Assembly (NCBI RefSeq): GCF_008039875.1
Contig: NZ_VRUU01000004.1
Span: forward strand, 81,564-145,563
From: Methylobacterium sp. WL119
GTDB lineage: Bacteria > Pseudomonadota > Alphaproteobacteria > Rhizobiales > Beijerinckiaceae
Direction: 5' to 3'
Length of the DNA: 64,000 nt
In this document: one piece after another, positions 34,986 to 45,868 of the stretch
Layout of the letters: each line of letters starts with the position of its first letter
Numbering within the stretch: the stretch's first letter is position 1
Notes under the pieces: generated by a model
Told to the model about the DNA's origin: nothing
The model's input: only the letters and a program-made list of their open reading frames with translations
The model's database searches: none
Translations under genes and position numbers: made by a program

Positions 34986-36464
34986 ATGTCACACCGCGCC
35001 GTAACCGTGGATTCCGTGTTCGACCCCGAGACCGACGGCGATACGCTCCGCGAGGAATGCGGCGTCTTCGGCATCTTCGGGCATCCCGACGCCTCGGCGA
35101 TCGTCGCGCTCGGGCTGCACGCCCTGCAGCACCGCGGCCAAGAGGCGGCGGGCATCGTCGCCTTCGACGGCGAGGTCTTCCATTCCGAGCGGCGCCCCGG
35201 CCTCGTCGGCGACTCGTTCTCGGACGGCGGCACGATCGCCCGGCTGAAGGGCCGCGCCGCGATCGGCCACGTGCGCTACTCGACCACCGGCGGCACCATC
35301 CTGCGCAACGTCCAGCCGCTCTTCGCCGAGCTGGCCGGCGGCGGCCTGGCGGTGGCGCATAACGGCAACCTCACCAACGCGCTCTCGATCCGCCGCGACC
35401 TCGTGCGCGACGGCGCGATCACCCAGTCGACCTCCGACACGGAGGTGATCCTGCACCTGGCCGCGCGCTCGCGTAAGCCGCGGATCGTCGAGCGCTTCAT
35501 CGATGCGCTGCAGGCGATCCAGGGCGCCTACGCCATCGTCGCGCTCACCAACAAGAAGCTGATCGGCGCCCGCGACCCGCTCGGCATCCGCCCGCTGGTG
35601 CTCGGCGAGCTCGACGGCCGCTACATGCTGGCCTCGGAGACCTGCGCGCTCGACATCATCGGCGCGAAGTTCGTGCGCGACGTCGAGAACGGCGAGGTCG
35701 TGGTGATCTCGGAGGACGGCATCGAGTCGATCCGCTTCGCCGACAAGGTGCCGATGCGGCCGTGCATCTTCGAGTACATCTACTTCGCCCGGCCGGATTC
35801 GGTGGTGAACGGCAAGAGCGTCTACGCCGTGCGCAAGAACATCGGCGTCGAGCTGGCCCGCGAGGCCGCGGTGCCGGCCGACGTGGTGGTGCCGGTGCCC
35901 GATTCCGGCGTGCCGGCCGCGCTCGGCTTCGCACAGCAGACCGGCATCCCGTTCGAGATGGGAATCATCCGCAACCACTATGTCGGCCGCACCTTCATCC
36001 AGCCGACCCAGTCGGTGCGCGAGCTCGGCGTGCGGATGAAGCATTCGGCCAACCGGGCGGCGATCGAGGGCAAGCGCATCGTGCTGGTCGACGACAGCCT
36101 GGTGCGCGGCACCACCTCGGTGAAGATCGTGCGGATGATGCGCGAGGCCGGCGCGGCGGAGGTGCACTTCCGCATCGCGAGCCCGCCGATCACCTATCCC
36201 GACTTCTACGGCATCGACACGCCGGAGCGCGAGAAGCTGCTGGCCGCCACCCACGACCTCGAAGGCATGCGCCGCTACATCGGCGCGGATTCGCTGGCCT
36301 TCCTCTCGATCCCCGGCCTGTACCGGGCGATGGGCGAGGCGGAGCGGATTGAGGCCTGCCCGCAATACACCGACCATTGCTTCACCGGCGACTACCCGAC
36401 CGGCCTGACGGACCTCGCCATCGCCGGGCCAAAGCGCCTCGCGATGCTCGCCGAAGCGGACTGA
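34986..36464 (+). CDS. purF: Amidophosphoribosyltransferase
   Basis: PurF makes 5-phosphoribosylamine from PRPP and glutamine, the first step of purine synthesis. The 492-residue product has the N-terminal nucleophile Cys at residue 25 (LREECGVFGIFG), the glutaminase motifs (LQHRGQEAAGI, HNGNLTN), and the PRPP-binding loop IVLVDDSLVRGTT. A propeptide of 24 residues must be removed. The SDR gene begins 10 bp later. Confidence 0.95.
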   Translation: MSHRAVTVDSVFDPETDGDTLREECGVFGIFGHPDASAIVALGLHALQHRGQEAAGIVAFDGEVFHSERRPGLVGDSFSDGGTIARLKGRAAIGHVRYSTTGGTILRNVQPLFAELAGGGLAVAHNGNLTNALSIRRDLVRDGAITQSTSDTEVILHLAARSRKPRIVERFIDALQAIQGAYAIVALTNKKLIGARDPLGIRPLVLGELDGRYMLASETCALDIIGAKFVRDVENGEVVVISEDGIESIRFADKVPMRPCIFEYIYFARPDSVVNGKSVYAVRKNIGVELAREAAVPADVVVPVPDSGVPAALGFAQQTGIPFEMGIIRNHYVGRTFIQPTQSVRELGVRMKHSANRAAIEGKRIVLVDDSLVRGTTSVKIVRMMREAGAAEVHFRIASPPITYPDFYGIDTPEREKLLAATHDLEGMRRYIGADSLAFLSIPGLYRAMGEAERIEACPQYTDHCFTGDYPTGLTDLAIAGPKRLAMLAEAD

Positions 36465-36474
36465 CCCCTCGCGC

Positions 36475-37224
36475 ATGACCGACACGAAGACCTCACTCGA
36501 CGGACGCGTCGCCGTCGTCACCGGCGCGTCCCGTGGGATCGGCCGGGCCGCTGCGCTGGCCCTGGCGGAGGCCGGCGCGCACGTCATCGCCGTGGCGCGC
36601 ACGCAGGGCGCGCTGGAGGAGCTCGACGACGCGATCCGCAGGGTCGGCTCGAGCGCGACCCTCGTGCCCCTCGACCTGACCGACTACGACGGCATCGACC
36701 GGCTCGGCGCGGCGATCAACGAGCGCTGGAAGCGCCTCGACATCGTCGTCGGCAATGCCGGCATCCTCGGCAATCTCATGCCGATCGGGCACATCACCCC
36801 GAAGGTCTGGGGCCAGGTGATGGACGTCAACGTCACCGCGAACTGGCGGCTGATCCGCTCGTTCGACCCGCTGCTGCGGATGTCGGATGCCGGCCGGGCG
36901 ATCTTCGTCACCTCCGGGGCGGCGGGCAAGTGCCGGGCCTACTGGGGGCCCTACTCGGTGTCGAAGGCGGCGCTCGAGGCGCTGGTGCGGACCTACGCCG
37001 CCGAGAACGAGACCACCAACGTCCGGGCGATGCTCCTCAATCCCGGCCCCCTGCGCACCGACATGCGCCGCGCGGCGATGCCGGGCGAGGACCCGGAGAC
37101 GCTGAGGACGCCGGAAGACCTCGCCCCGCATTTCGTGCGGCTGGCGAGCCCCGCCTCGAGCGAAACCGGGCTGATCTACGACTTCCCCACCGATCGCACC
37201 GTGAGCCCGCAAGCGCCGCGCTGA
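36475..37224 (+). CDS. SDR-family oxidoreductase
   Basis: The 249-residue product is a classical short-chain dehydrogenase with the cofactor motif TGASRGIG, the NAG motif (VGNAGILG), and the catalytic YSVSK (Tyr and Lys), with a Ser in VTSGAAG. The substrate is unknown. It begins 10 bp after purF and lies 38 bp before the probable dmrA, so all three may be cotranscribed. Confidence 0.87.
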   Translation: MTDTKTSLDGRVAVVTGASRGIGRAAALALAEAGAHVIAVARTQGALEELDDAIRRVGSSATLVPLDLTDYDGIDRLGAAINERWKRLDIVVGNAGILGNLMPIGHITPKVWGQVMDVNVTANWRLIRSFDPLLRMSDAGRAIFVTSGAAGKCRAYWGPYSVSKAALEALVRTYAAENETTNVRAMLLNPGPLRTDMRRAAMPGEDPETLRTPEDLAPHFVRLASPASSETGLIYDFPTDRTVSPQAPR

Positions 37225-37262
37225 GCGGTCGGGGCCGAGCCCGCACTTTTCCGGATATCCTG

Positions 37263-38384
<1,122 letters not shown>

Positions 38385-38473
38385 CGTCCTTCGCGCCGAA
38401 AAATGCGCCCTCGGGACCGCACTAGGCCCGCTCCCGCCCTATCTGCGCTCGGATCCTCCCGACGAAAGATGCC

Positions 38474-39598
38474 ATGAGCGCCCACAGCTACCGCTTCGGC
38501 ATCGAAGAAGAGTATTTCCTGGCCGATGCGGAGACGCGCGGCACGCCGCGGCGCTCGGTCAAGCCGTTCCACGTCGAGGCGGCCGAGCGCTTGCCCGAGG
38601 CGGGGCGCGAGCTGCTGCAGTGCCAGGTCGAGGTCTGCACCCCGCCCGTCACCGCCTTCGCCGAGGCGCGCGACTCGCTCGCCCGGCAGCGCGGCGCGCT
38701 CGCGGACCTCGCCGCCGAGCACGAGCTGCTGATCTTTGCCGCGGGCACCCATCCGGTGGCCGACTGGTCGCGGCAACTGCCGACCAAGGGCGACCGCTAC
38801 CGCGGCATCCTGCGCGACGTCGGCCTCGCCGGGCGCCGCAGCCTGATCTGCGGCATGCACGTCCACGTCGAGGTGCCGGACCCGGAGGCGCGGGTCGACC
38901 TGATGAACCGGCTGCTGCCGTTCCAGCCGCTGCTGTTCGCGCTCTCGGCCTCCTCGCCGTTCTGGCAGGGCAAGCCGACGGGGCTCACCGCCTACCGCCT
39001 GAGCGCCTTCGGCGAGCTGCCGCGCACCGGCCTGCCCGAGCTCTTCGCCGATGCCGCCGCCTATGCGCGCTACGTGCGGATCATGACGGAGGCCGGCTCG
39101 ATCCAGGATGCGAGCTTCCTGTGGTGGTCGCTCCGGCCCTCGATCAAGTTCCCGACGCTGGAGCTGCGCATCGCCGACAGCTGCACGCGGCTCGCCGACG
39201 CGCTGACCATCGCCGCGCTGTTCCGCTGCCTCGTGCGCTGCGTGGTGCGCCGGCCGGACCTCAATGCCGGGCTCGACGGCGTCTCCCGGGCACTCGCCGA
39301 CGAGAACCTCTGGCGCACCCAGCGCAGCGGCGTGGGCGCCGAGCTGATCGACGAAGCCCGCGAGGCGGCCCTGCCCTTCGCCGACGCCTTGGAGACGGTG
39401 CTCGACCTCGTCGCCGAGGATGCGGCGGCGCTCGGCTGCGCGGCCGAGGTCGCGCATGCGCGGACCATCGTCTCGGGCGGCACCAGCGCCGACGGCCAGA
39501 TCGCCGCGTTCGAGGCCGCGCGAGAAGCGGGGCACAGCAACCGGCAGGCGCTGGACAAGGTGGTGGAATGGCTGGCGCGGACGACCCGAGGGGTGTGA
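38474..39598 (+). CDS. Carboxylate-amine ligase YbdK family (glutamate-cysteine-ligase-like)
   Basis: The 374-residue product matches the YbdK group of the glutamine-synthetase-like fold: YRFGIEEEYFLADAETRGTP, GMHVHVEVPDPEARVDLMNR, and FPTLELRIADSC. Members have weak glutamate-cysteine ligase activity in vitro; the natural substrate is not settled. The final codons overlap the GTG of the next gene (GTGA), indicating coupling. Confidence 0.9.
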   Translation: MSAHSYRFGIEEEYFLADAETRGTPRRSVKPFHVEAAERLPEAGRELLQCQVEVCTPPVTAFAEARDSLARQRGALADLAAEHELLIFAAGTHPVADWSRQLPTKGDRYRGILRDVGLAGRRSLICGMHVHVEVPDPEARVDLMNRLLPFQPLLFALSASSPFWQGKPTGLTAYRLSAFGELPRTGLPELFADAAAYARYVRIMTEAGSIQDASFLWWSLRPSIKFPTLELRIADSCTRLADALTIAALFRCLVRCVVRRPDLNAGLDGVSRALADENLWRTQRSGVGAELIDEAREAALPFADALETVLDLVAEDAAALGCAAEVAHARTIVSGGTSADGQIAAFEAAREAGHSNRQALDKVVEWLARTTRGV

Positions 39599-40704
39599 GC
39601 GTGCCCTCGCCCGGCCGTATTTCGGCTGCGCCCGTTCGCGTCCTCTGCGTCGGCTATAGCGTCACAGAGCAGATCGGCTACGTGGAGCGGGCTGGCGACT
39701 GCGCCTCCTCTGACGGTGCCGACCTCGTTTTCCTCAAGTCTGGCTGGGGCGGGCACAGCGTCCACGCCATCGCCTACATGATCGACGAGATCCTCGACAC
39801 GATCCCCTGCGATCGGGTCCTGCTGGAATTGTTCACCGACAACGTGCGCTACTACGATCGGAGGGCGCTGCGCTTCTATCTCGATCAGATCCTCGCGGCG
39901 ACCGCCCGCCGCGGCCGGCCTGTGGCCTTCCTCAACCTGTATCAGAACGGGGTCAACTATGCGTCGGAGACGGTCGCCGGCCTCCTCGACGACTACGAGA
40001 CCAGTTTCGGTATCCCGACCCTGGATCTCGCCCTGCCCCTGGCCAAGTCCGGCCCAGAGGAGCGTGCACTCTGGCTGAAGGACGGCACCCACGTGACTCC
40101 TGCCGGTGCCGATCTGTATGGCAGGCAGGTCTTTGACTTCGTGCGCGGGCGTGGGTTCGGCGACGCCTACATCCGCCACTACCGCACGCTTCCTGGCCTG
40201 TTCGTGCCCCTCAAGCTCGCGACGACGCCGGACCGGTCTCGCCCTTTTGCGCTGTACCGAAACGGCATTCCGCTGCACTATGTGACGATCCCTGAAAAGA
40301 CGTCGCTCTCGATCGATCTCGGGCGTACCGCCGACGTGCGCCCCGTAATGACCACCTACGGCCCCCTGAACGGGACACTACGCTTCTCGAGCCCATCCAT
40401 CGAGCGGACCCGCGACGTGCTGCTCTACGACCGTTTCAGCTACTACGCGCGCTCGATCGTCATGAACGTGAACCTCAAGGGCATCCGAACCTTGACGTGC
40501 TTTCAGCTCGACATCGTGCCCGACATTGAACTCGCGAAGGGTGAGAAGAACACCGGGCCGCGGATGGGCTACGTCTCGCACGTATTCCTGCACCGCCGCC
40601 TGAGGCCGGCGGAATGGTTGCGCCATTACGGGCACGGCGCATGCTGGGCTGTGCATCGCATGCGATGCGCCCTCGCCCGCGTCGGAGGGAGAACCGGCGC
40701 GTGA
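39595..40704 (+). CDS. SGNH/GDSL-hydrolase-like protein of unknown substrate
   Basis: The 369-residue protein begins with an SGNH-type domain: a first strand ending VRVLCVGYSVTEQIGYV (Ser in the GDSL position but in a GYS context) and a block-V motif with LKDGTHVTPAGADLYG, where DGTH supplies the Asp-x-x-His of the triad. The middle includes VLLELFTDNVRYYD. The last 150 residues are beta-rich (RTADVRPVMTTYGPLNGTLR) and look like a separate carbohydrate- or partner-binding domain. No signal peptide is seen. Codons are less GC-biased than in neighbouring genes, and the end abuts der convergently by 1 bp. An acyl or glycan esterase is possible but not proven. Confidence 0.6.
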   Translation: MSVPSPGRISAAPVRVLCVGYSVTEQIGYVERAGDCASSDGADLVFLKSGWGGHSVHAIAYMIDEILDTIPCDRVLLELFTDNVRYYDRRALRFYLDQILAATARRGRPVAFLNLYQNGVNYASETVAGLLDDYETSFGIPTLDLALPLAKSGPEERALWLKDGTHVTPAGADLYGRQVFDFVRGRGFGDAYIRHYRTLPGLFVPLKLATTPDRSRPFALYRNGIPLHYVTIPEKTSLSIDLGRTADVRPVMTTYGPLNGTLRFSSPSIERTRDVLLYDRFSYYARSIVMNVNLKGIRTLTCFQLDIVPDIELAKGEKNTGPRMGYVSHVFLHRRLRPAEWLRHYGHGACWAVHRMRCALARVGGRTGA

Positions 40705-40705
40705 T

Positions 40706-42049
40706 CTACCCTTTGTCGAACGGGTTCGACGAGGTGCGCAGGGAGAGCCGGATCGGGGTGCCCGGCAGGGCGAACGCCTCGCGCAGCGAGTTCGTGAGGT
40801 AGCGGGTGTAGCTCTTCGGCATCGCGTTGAGCTGGTTGCCGAACAGGGCGAAGTGCGGCGGGCGGCTCTTCACCTGCGTGGCGTAGCGGATCTTGATGCG
40901 CCGGCCCGATACGGCCGGCGGCGGGTTGCGCTGCGTCGCCTCGGAGAGCCAGTCGTTGATCCGCGAGGTCGAGATGCGGGTGTCCCAGACCTCGGCCGCC
41001 TGCACCACCGCCTGCATCAGCTTGTCGACGCCGTCGCCGGCGAGCCCCGAGAGCGGCACCACCGCGACGCCGCGGACCTGCGGCAGCAGGCGGGTACAGT
41101 CCTCGCGCAGCGACTTGAGCAGGCCCGGCTGGTCGGCGACGAGGTCCCACTTGTTGAGGCCGATCACCAGCGAGCGCCCCTCGCTCTCGACGAGGTCGAC
41201 GATGGTGAGGTCCTGCTTCTCGAACGGGATCGTGGCGTCGAGCAGCACCACCACCACCTCGGCGAAGCGCACGGCGCGGATGCCGTCCGAGACCGCGAGC
41301 TTCTCGAGCTTGTCCTCGATCCGGGCGCGGCGGCGCATCCCGGCGGTGTCGTGCAGCTTGATCCGGCGCCCGCGCCATTCCCAGTCGAGCGAGATCGAAT
41401 CGCGGGTGATGCCGGCCTCCGGGCCGACGAGCAGGCGGTCCTCGCCGAGCATCCGGTTGATCAGGGTCGACTTGCCGGCGTTGGGGCGGCCGACGATGGC
41501 GACCTTGAGCGGCTTGCCGCGCGGGTCGTCGTCGTCCTCGTCCTCGTCGGTCTCGGGCAGGGCTTCCTTCAGCGCCTCGTGCAGCTCGCCGATGCCCTCG
41601 CCGTGCTCGGCCGAGAACGGGATCGGGTCGCCCAGCCCGAGCCGGAACGACTCGTAGGCCCCGGCCATGCCCGCGCCGCCCTCGGCCTTGTTGGCGATGA
41701 GGATCACCTTGCAGCCGGCCCGGCGCACCAGCTCGGCGAAGGGCTGGTCGGCGGGCAGGATGCCGGCCCGCGCGTCGATGACGAACAGCACCACGTCCGC
41801 CTCGAGGATCGCGGCCTCGGTCTGCATCCGCATCCGGCCGAGCAGGGTGGCCGAATCGGCCTCCTCGAGACCGGCGGTGTCGATGATGCGGAAGTTCAGC
41901 CCGCCGAAGGCGACGTCGCCCTCGCGGCGGTCGCGGGTGACGCCGGGGCGGTCGTCGACCAGCGCCAGCTTCTTGCCGACGAGGCGGTTGAACAGGGTCG
42001 ACTTGCCGACATTCGGCCGTCCGACGATCGCGACGGTCGGCAGTTCCAT
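40706..42049 (-). CDS. der: Ribosome biogenesis GTPase Der (EngA)
   Basis: Der has two GTPase domains in tandem and acts in 50S assembly. The 447-residue product has P-loops GRPNVGKS at 10-17 and GRPNAGKS at 187-194, DTAG motifs in both, an acidic linker with DEDEDDDD, and the C-terminal KH-like domain ([20 protein letters not shown]). The first G4 motif reads NKAE rather than NKxD, as in several alphaproteobacteria. The YfgM-like gene lies upstream, with a strong hairpin between. Confidence 0.95.
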   Translation of the reverse strand: MELPTVAIVGRPNVGKSTLFNRLVGKKLALVDDRPGVTRDRREGDVAFGGLNFRIIDTAGLEEADSATLLGRMRMQTEAAILEADVVLFVIDARAGILPADQPFAELVRRAGCKVILIANKAEGGAGMAGAYESFRLGLGDPIPFSAEHGEGIGELHEALKEALPETDEDEDDDDPRGKPLKVAIVGRPNAGKSTLINRMLGEDRLLVGPEAGITRDSISLDWEWRGRRIKLHDTAGMRRRARIEDKLEKLAVSDGIRAVRFAEVVVVLLDATIPFEKQDLTIVDLVESEGRSLVIGLNKWDLVADQPGLLKSLREDCTRLLPQVRGVAVVPLSGLAGDGVDKLMQAVVQAAEVWDTRISTSRINDWLSEATQRNPPPAVSGRRIKIRYATQVKSRPPHFALFGNQLNAMPKSYTRYLTNSLREAFALPGTPIRLSLRTSSNPFDKG

Positions 42050-42115
42050 GGGGTGGTCCGTTCTATGTTCGGTCGAGCCGCCGGGCTGGCCGGGCGGCGA
42101 AGGTCCGGAGAATGC

Positions 42116-42156
42116 CCAAAACCTCCGGTGCGAGCCAGTCGCGCCGGAGGTTTTGG
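42116..42156 (-). terminator. Perfect 13-bp hairpin between the YfgM-like gene and der
   Basis: CCAAAACCTCCGG (42116-42128) and CCGGAGGTTTTGG (42144-42156) form a 13-bp perfect stem around a 15-nt loop, 17 bp after the stop of the upstream gene. The AAAA/TTTT steps give it terminator character on both strands. It suggests that der has its own promoter. Confidence 0.7.
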
Positions 42157-42173
42157 ACTGGCGTGTCGAGCGA

Positions 42174-42884
42174 TCAGCGCGTGATCGGCGGCGGGGGCGC
42201 GGCGGGCTCGGGCTTCGCCTCGGTCACCGTCACGGGACCGCCGGCGACCAGGGCGACGTAGACCTCGATGCGCTGGCGCAGGTTCTGCGGCGTCTCGGGG
42301 TCCATGTTGAGCTGGTCGAACCAGCGCCCGGCCTCGTCGTACTGGCCGTTCTTCAGGGCGGTCAGCCCGAGCATCTCGCGGGCGGTGAAGCGGAACGGCG
42401 TGCCGGCGGCCAGGCTCTGCAGGCTGGCGAGCGCGGGCGCCGGATCGGGCAGGTCGAGGCGGATCAGCGCCGCGCGGAGCCGCGCGAGGTCGCGCAGGCC
42501 GTCGCCGAGCGCCGTGTCGCCGGAGATCGCCTCGAACGCGGCGGCACCCGCGGCCGGGTCGCGCTTGGCGGTCTCGGCGGCCGAGCGGAACTGGGCGAGC
42601 AGGCGGTAGCCGGCCGGCCCCTGCGCCTCGAGGGCGTCGAACGCCTTGTCGGCCTCCGCCACCTTGCCGTCGCGGGCCAGGCGGTTGGCCTCGTCGAACT
42701 GCTGCGAGGCGGCCTCGGCCGCGTTGCGCTGGCCCGTCTGCCAGTAGCGCCAGCCGCCGACGCCGGCGACCACCAGGATCGCCACCGCGATGATCACGCC
42801 GCTGTAGCGGCGCCAGATCTCGGCGACCTTGTCGCGGCGATAGTCTTCGTTGACCTCGCGGATGAACTCGTTGTTCTCAGCCAT
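42174..42884 (-). CDS. YfgM-like tetratricopeptide membrane-anchored protein
   Basis: The 236-residue product has a short cytoplasmic N-terminus ([20 protein letters not shown]), one membrane anchor ([17 protein letters not shown], about 29-45), then helical TPR-like repeats and a Pro-rich end. This is the TPR_21/YfgM architecture, an ancillary subunit of the Sec translocon in E. coli that also lies in a cluster with der. The position upstream of der agrees. Confidence 0.82.
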   Translation of the reverse strand: MAENNEFIREVNEDYRRDKVAEIWRRYSGVIIAVAILVVAGVGGWRYWQTGQRNAAEAASQQFDEANRLARDGKVAEADKAFDALEAQGPAGYRLLAQFRSAAETAKRDPAAGAAAFEAISGDTALGDGLRDLARLRAALIRLDLPDPAPALASLQSLAAGTPFRFTAREMLGLTALKNGQYDEAGRWFDQLNMDPETPQNLRQRIEVYVALVAGGPVTVTEAKPEPAAPPPPITR

Positions 42885-42979
42885 CGTATCCCGGTCCGGC
42901 GCGCGAGCCGGACGACCTGAAGCGTCTCGATTGGCCCCGCGCCTAGCACGCGGGCGCCGGTTTGGCGACCGGGCGGCGT

Positions 42980-43585
42980 CTACGCCTGGCCCGGCCAGGC
43001 GTAGACGCCGATCAGGATCGGGTGGAGATACTTGCCGAACACGAACCAGGCGACGACGCCGACGACCACCGCGATCGCGTCGTTGCGCCAGCCCGCAGGG
43101 GCCGCGGCGCCCCCGTGCTGCGCGACGACCTGACCCGCCGTGAGCGCGCGGCGCTTGGCGCTGATCCGGGCGATCACCGCCCAGGCCAGGAACGAGCCGA
43201 ACAGCAGGATCGAGCCGAGGTCGCCGTTGGCGAGCAGGTGCGCCGTCGCCCAGATCTTCACGGCGAGCAGCATCGGGTGCTTGGCCTTCGCCCGGATGTG
43301 GCCCGGCAGGTAGGCCGAGGCCAGCACGATGAAGGCGAGCAGCACCAGCACCAGGGACAGGTGGCGCGTCCAGACCGGCGGATCCCAGACCGGGATGTAC
43401 CCGTCGACGCGATAGTTGTGGAAGCCGACACCGATCAGCACGAGGCCGAGGACCGAGAGCAGGGTGTAGCCGAGCTTGTACTTGCCCTCGCCGACTTGGC
43501 CGACGACCTCGGAGCGCTTGGCGCGCAGCATCGAGAAGGCGTGGGTGCCGAGGAACAGCACCAGCCCGAGGATCAGGATCAGCAT
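42980..43585 (-). CDS. NnrU-family membrane protein
   Basis: The 201-residue product has about five hydrophobic segments and the family features: THAFSM in the first helix, YTLLSVLGLVLIGVGFHNYR, KHPMLLAVKIWATAHLLANG and LGSILLFGSFLAWAV. NnrU and its relatives (including plant zeta-carotene isomerase) bind haem through His residues; in bacteria the role is linked to nitrogen oxide metabolism but is not defined. The start is ATG 43585; the longer frame upstream is antisense to the secreted protein gene. Confidence 0.85.
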   Translation of the reverse strand: MLILILGLVLFLGTHAFSMLRAKRSEVVGQVGEGKYKLGYTLLSVLGLVLIGVGFHNYRVDGYIPVWDPPVWTRHLSLVLVLLAFIVLASAYLPGHIRAKAKHPMLLAVKIWATAHLLANGDLGSILLFGSFLAWAVIARISAKRRALTAGQVVAQHGGAAAPAGWRNDAIAVVVGVVAWFVFGKYLHPILIGVYAWPGQA

Positions 43586-43747
43586 GGATGGGGACTCGGC
43601 TCGGGAGGATCGGGCCCCCGCACCGGCGGGAAGCCATTCTGTAACGGTTCTGAACAGAAACTCCCGTGGTTTGTCCAGGCGCGCGACCGTCGTCCGTGCG
43701 CGCTCCTCGTCCAAGTGCGCTTTCGGCGCACCCATCGGTCTCGTCCC

Positions 43748-44911
43748 ATGCGGCTCCGCCTCGCGCTGTTTCTCCTGTCGCTGCCGGCGCTCGCGCAGGC
43801 GGCCGCCGAGCCGCCGCTGTCGAGCCTGACCCTGGTCGGGCCGCCGAGCATCGTGTTCAAGGCCGGGCGCGACGCCTGTGACGGCGCCGACGTGCCCGAC
43901 GCCTCGGCCCGCGCGTTCCGGGATGCCACCGGTGCGGTCGCCCTGTTCGGCATGCACTACCGCAACCGGGCCCTGCGCGGGCCGGACCTCGACCACCTCA
44001 AGCTCGACTGCACGGTGGTGCTCGACTCGGGCGAGAAGGCCGACCCGGCGCTCTACGACGACCGCTCCTGGATCACCGCCACCTGGACCGAGGACGGCGC
44101 CCGGATCGCCGCGCTGGTGCACCACGAGTACCAGGCGAACGAGCATCCGGGCCGCTGCACGGCCGAGACCTACGAGGCCTGCTGGTACAACACGATCACC
44201 GCCGCCGCCTCCGCGGATGGCGGCCGCAGCTTCCTGCGCACGACCCCGCCCGCGGTGGCGATGGCGGCCCCGTTCCGGCAGGAGGTCGGCCAGGGGCGTC
44301 ACCGCGGCTTCTTCAACCCGTCGAACGTCTTCGCCGACGGGCGCTTCCGCTACGTCTTCGTCTCGACCACCGGCTGGGACCGGCCCGGGGATCAGGAGGC
44401 CGGGGTGTGCCTGTTCCGCACCGCCACGCCCGGCGATGCGGCGAGCTGGCGCGCCTGGACCGGCACCGGCTTCACCGCGTCCTTCCCGGATCCGTATCGC
44501 ACCAAGGGCGCGCGGGCCGAGGCCTGCAAGCCGGTGGCGCCGTTCCCGACGCCCGTCGGGGCGGTGGTCCGCCATCGCGGCACCGGCGCCTTCGTCGCCC
44601 TGTTCATGGCCAAGGCGGGTGACGGGTTCGCGCAATCGGGCTTCTACTGGACGAGCTCGCGCGACCTTCTGACCTGGGACGTGCCGCGGCTGCTCGTCGC
44701 TGGGGCGACGCTCTACGACGACCCCTGCGCGGCGCCGGGCGGCCTGATCGCCTACCCGTCCCTCCTCGACCCCAGGGCCGAGGGCCGGAACTTCGACGAC
44801 GTCGGCGACACCGCGATCCTCACCTACGTCACGCTGCGGACGGAGGGCTGCACCATCACCTCGGACCGCGACCTGCTGCGGCGGCCGGTGGCGATCAAGG
44901 TGTGGCCGTGA
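43748..44911 (+). CDS. Secreted protein with eight cysteines, unknown function
   Basis: The 387-residue product has a signal peptide (RLRLALFLLSLPALAQAAA, cut near residue 20) and a mature domain with eight Cys, an even number that would allow four disulfides in the periplasm. Several segments look like beta-propeller blades, for example the Asp-box-like ASADGGRSF and WTSSRDLLTWDVPRLL, so a sialidase- or glycosidase-like propeller is possible. No catalytic triad can be named. It is divergent from the NnrU-family gene. Confidence 0.65.
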   Translation: MRLRLALFLLSLPALAQAAAEPPLSSLTLVGPPSIVFKAGRDACDGADVPDASARAFRDATGAVALFGMHYRNRALRGPDLDHLKLDCTVVLDSGEKADPALYDDRSWITATWTEDGARIAALVHHEYQANEHPGRCTAETYEACWYNTITAAASADGGRSFLRTTPPAVAMAAPFRQEVGQGRHRGFFNPSNVFADGRFRYVFVSTTGWDRPGDQEAGVCLFRTATPGDAASWRAWTGTGFTASFPDPYRTKGARAEACKPVAPFPTPVGAVVRHRGTGAFVALFMAKAGDGFAQSGFYWTSSRDLLTWDVPRLLVAGATLYDDPCAAPGGLIAYPSLLDPRAEGRNFDDVGDTAILTYVTLRTEGCTITSDRDLLRRPVAIKVWP

Positions 44912-44974
44912 GCGCATCGTGCGTTGACCGGGACCGCGCCTGCATCATGTTCGAGGGCTGACCACGAGGCCACC

Positions 44975-45286
44975 ATGACCGACCACCTGCTCGCCTGGGA
45001 CGAACGCGACGAGACCGTCGCGGAAAACGGCGTCGCCAAGCGCACGATCCCGGGCGCGGGCGCCAGCCTCGTGCGGATCGTCGTCCCAGCGGGCACCTCG
45101 GCGGCGCGGCACAGCCACGCGCACGAGCAGTTCGTGCAGGTGCTCTCCGGCTCAGGCATCCTGGAGACCGAGCAGGGCCGTGCGGCATTCGGCCCCGGCA
45201 GCGTGTTCCACTTCCCCGCGGAGGCGTGGCACGCGGCGGAGTTCGAGACGGAGACGGTGCTAGTGGAGATCAACGTGTCGGCGTGA
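44975..45286 (+). CDS. Cupin-domain protein
   Basis: The 103-residue single-domain cupin has the metal motifs in SAARHSHAHEQFVQVLSGSG (two His and Glu) and SVFHFPAEAWHAAE. GAGG lies about 6 nt before the ATG at 44975. It is unrelated in detail to the cupin at 30.9 kb. The substrate is unknown; small cupins of this type include bacilysin-synthesis and quercetinase-like proteins. Confidence 0.8.
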   Translation: MTDHLLAWDERDETVAENGVAKRTIPGAGASLVRIVVPAGTSAARHSHAHEQFVQVLSGSGILETEQGRAAFGPGSVFHFPAEAWHAAEFETETVLVEINVSA

Positions 45287-45350
45287 GGCCGGCGGATGGG
45301 TCCGTCGTTCGACGCGACCCATGTCGGCGGGCCCCTCCAACCTTCGACAT

Positions 45351-45800
45351 CTATGAAGGCGTCCGACCGACCTCCCCTGACTCGATCCGATCGACCTCGT
45401 TCTCGGTATCCTGCGCATAGCGTGCGGCCTCTCCGGGTCGAAGAATTCTTCCCTCTTGCGGGTCGAAAGCCACGCCGTCGGTCAGCGTCAGGCAGGCGGC
45501 CAGCGCCAGCCACGTGCCGACGCAACTCGGCAAAGCCGCGAAATAGAAGGCGTAGGCGTAGGGCCACGGCCCGCCGAGATCGATGTCGTCGTACGTTTCC
45601 GCCAGTTCCGCGAACGCGCAAGCGCCGAACTCTAACCCGGCTTCTCGGCCACGCCAAAGCGCCGGAAGGTGCCCCCGATGATCCGCGAGATCGCGAGCCG
45701 ATCTCAATCTCAGATCGAACCCGAGGGCATCGATCGACGCTTGCCAGTCTTCGATCGATTTGATCGGACGGGCGCAGAACGCGTAGGCTTCCATCGTCAT
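45351..45800 (-). CDS. Hypothetical protein, possible immunity partner
   Basis: The 149-residue protein starts at ATG 45800, with GAGGG about 7 nt upstream (MTMEAYAFCARPIKSIEDWQ). It is acidic, includes a hydrophobic helix (ALPSCVGTWLALAACL) and ends in a polar tail. I do not recognise the family. It follows, 68 bp downstream and in the same direction, a gene whose product has a polymorphic-toxin-type linker motif, so a role as cognate immunity protein is inferred from position and acidity only. Base composition is less GC-rich than in the core genes. Confidence 0.6.
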   Translation of the reverse strand: MTMEAYAFCARPIKSIEDWQASIDALGFDLRLRSARDLADHRGHLPALWRGREAGLEFGACAFAELAETYDDIDLGGPWPYAYAFYFAALPSCVGTWLALAACLTLTDGVAFDPQEGRILRPGEAARYAQDTENEVDRIESGEVGRTPS

Positions 45801-45868
45801 GTTCTGTCCCTCAAAACCAGTGGATGTCGGCAAAAACGCTTATCTTCGTCCTGTTCCGTCTTGAAATC

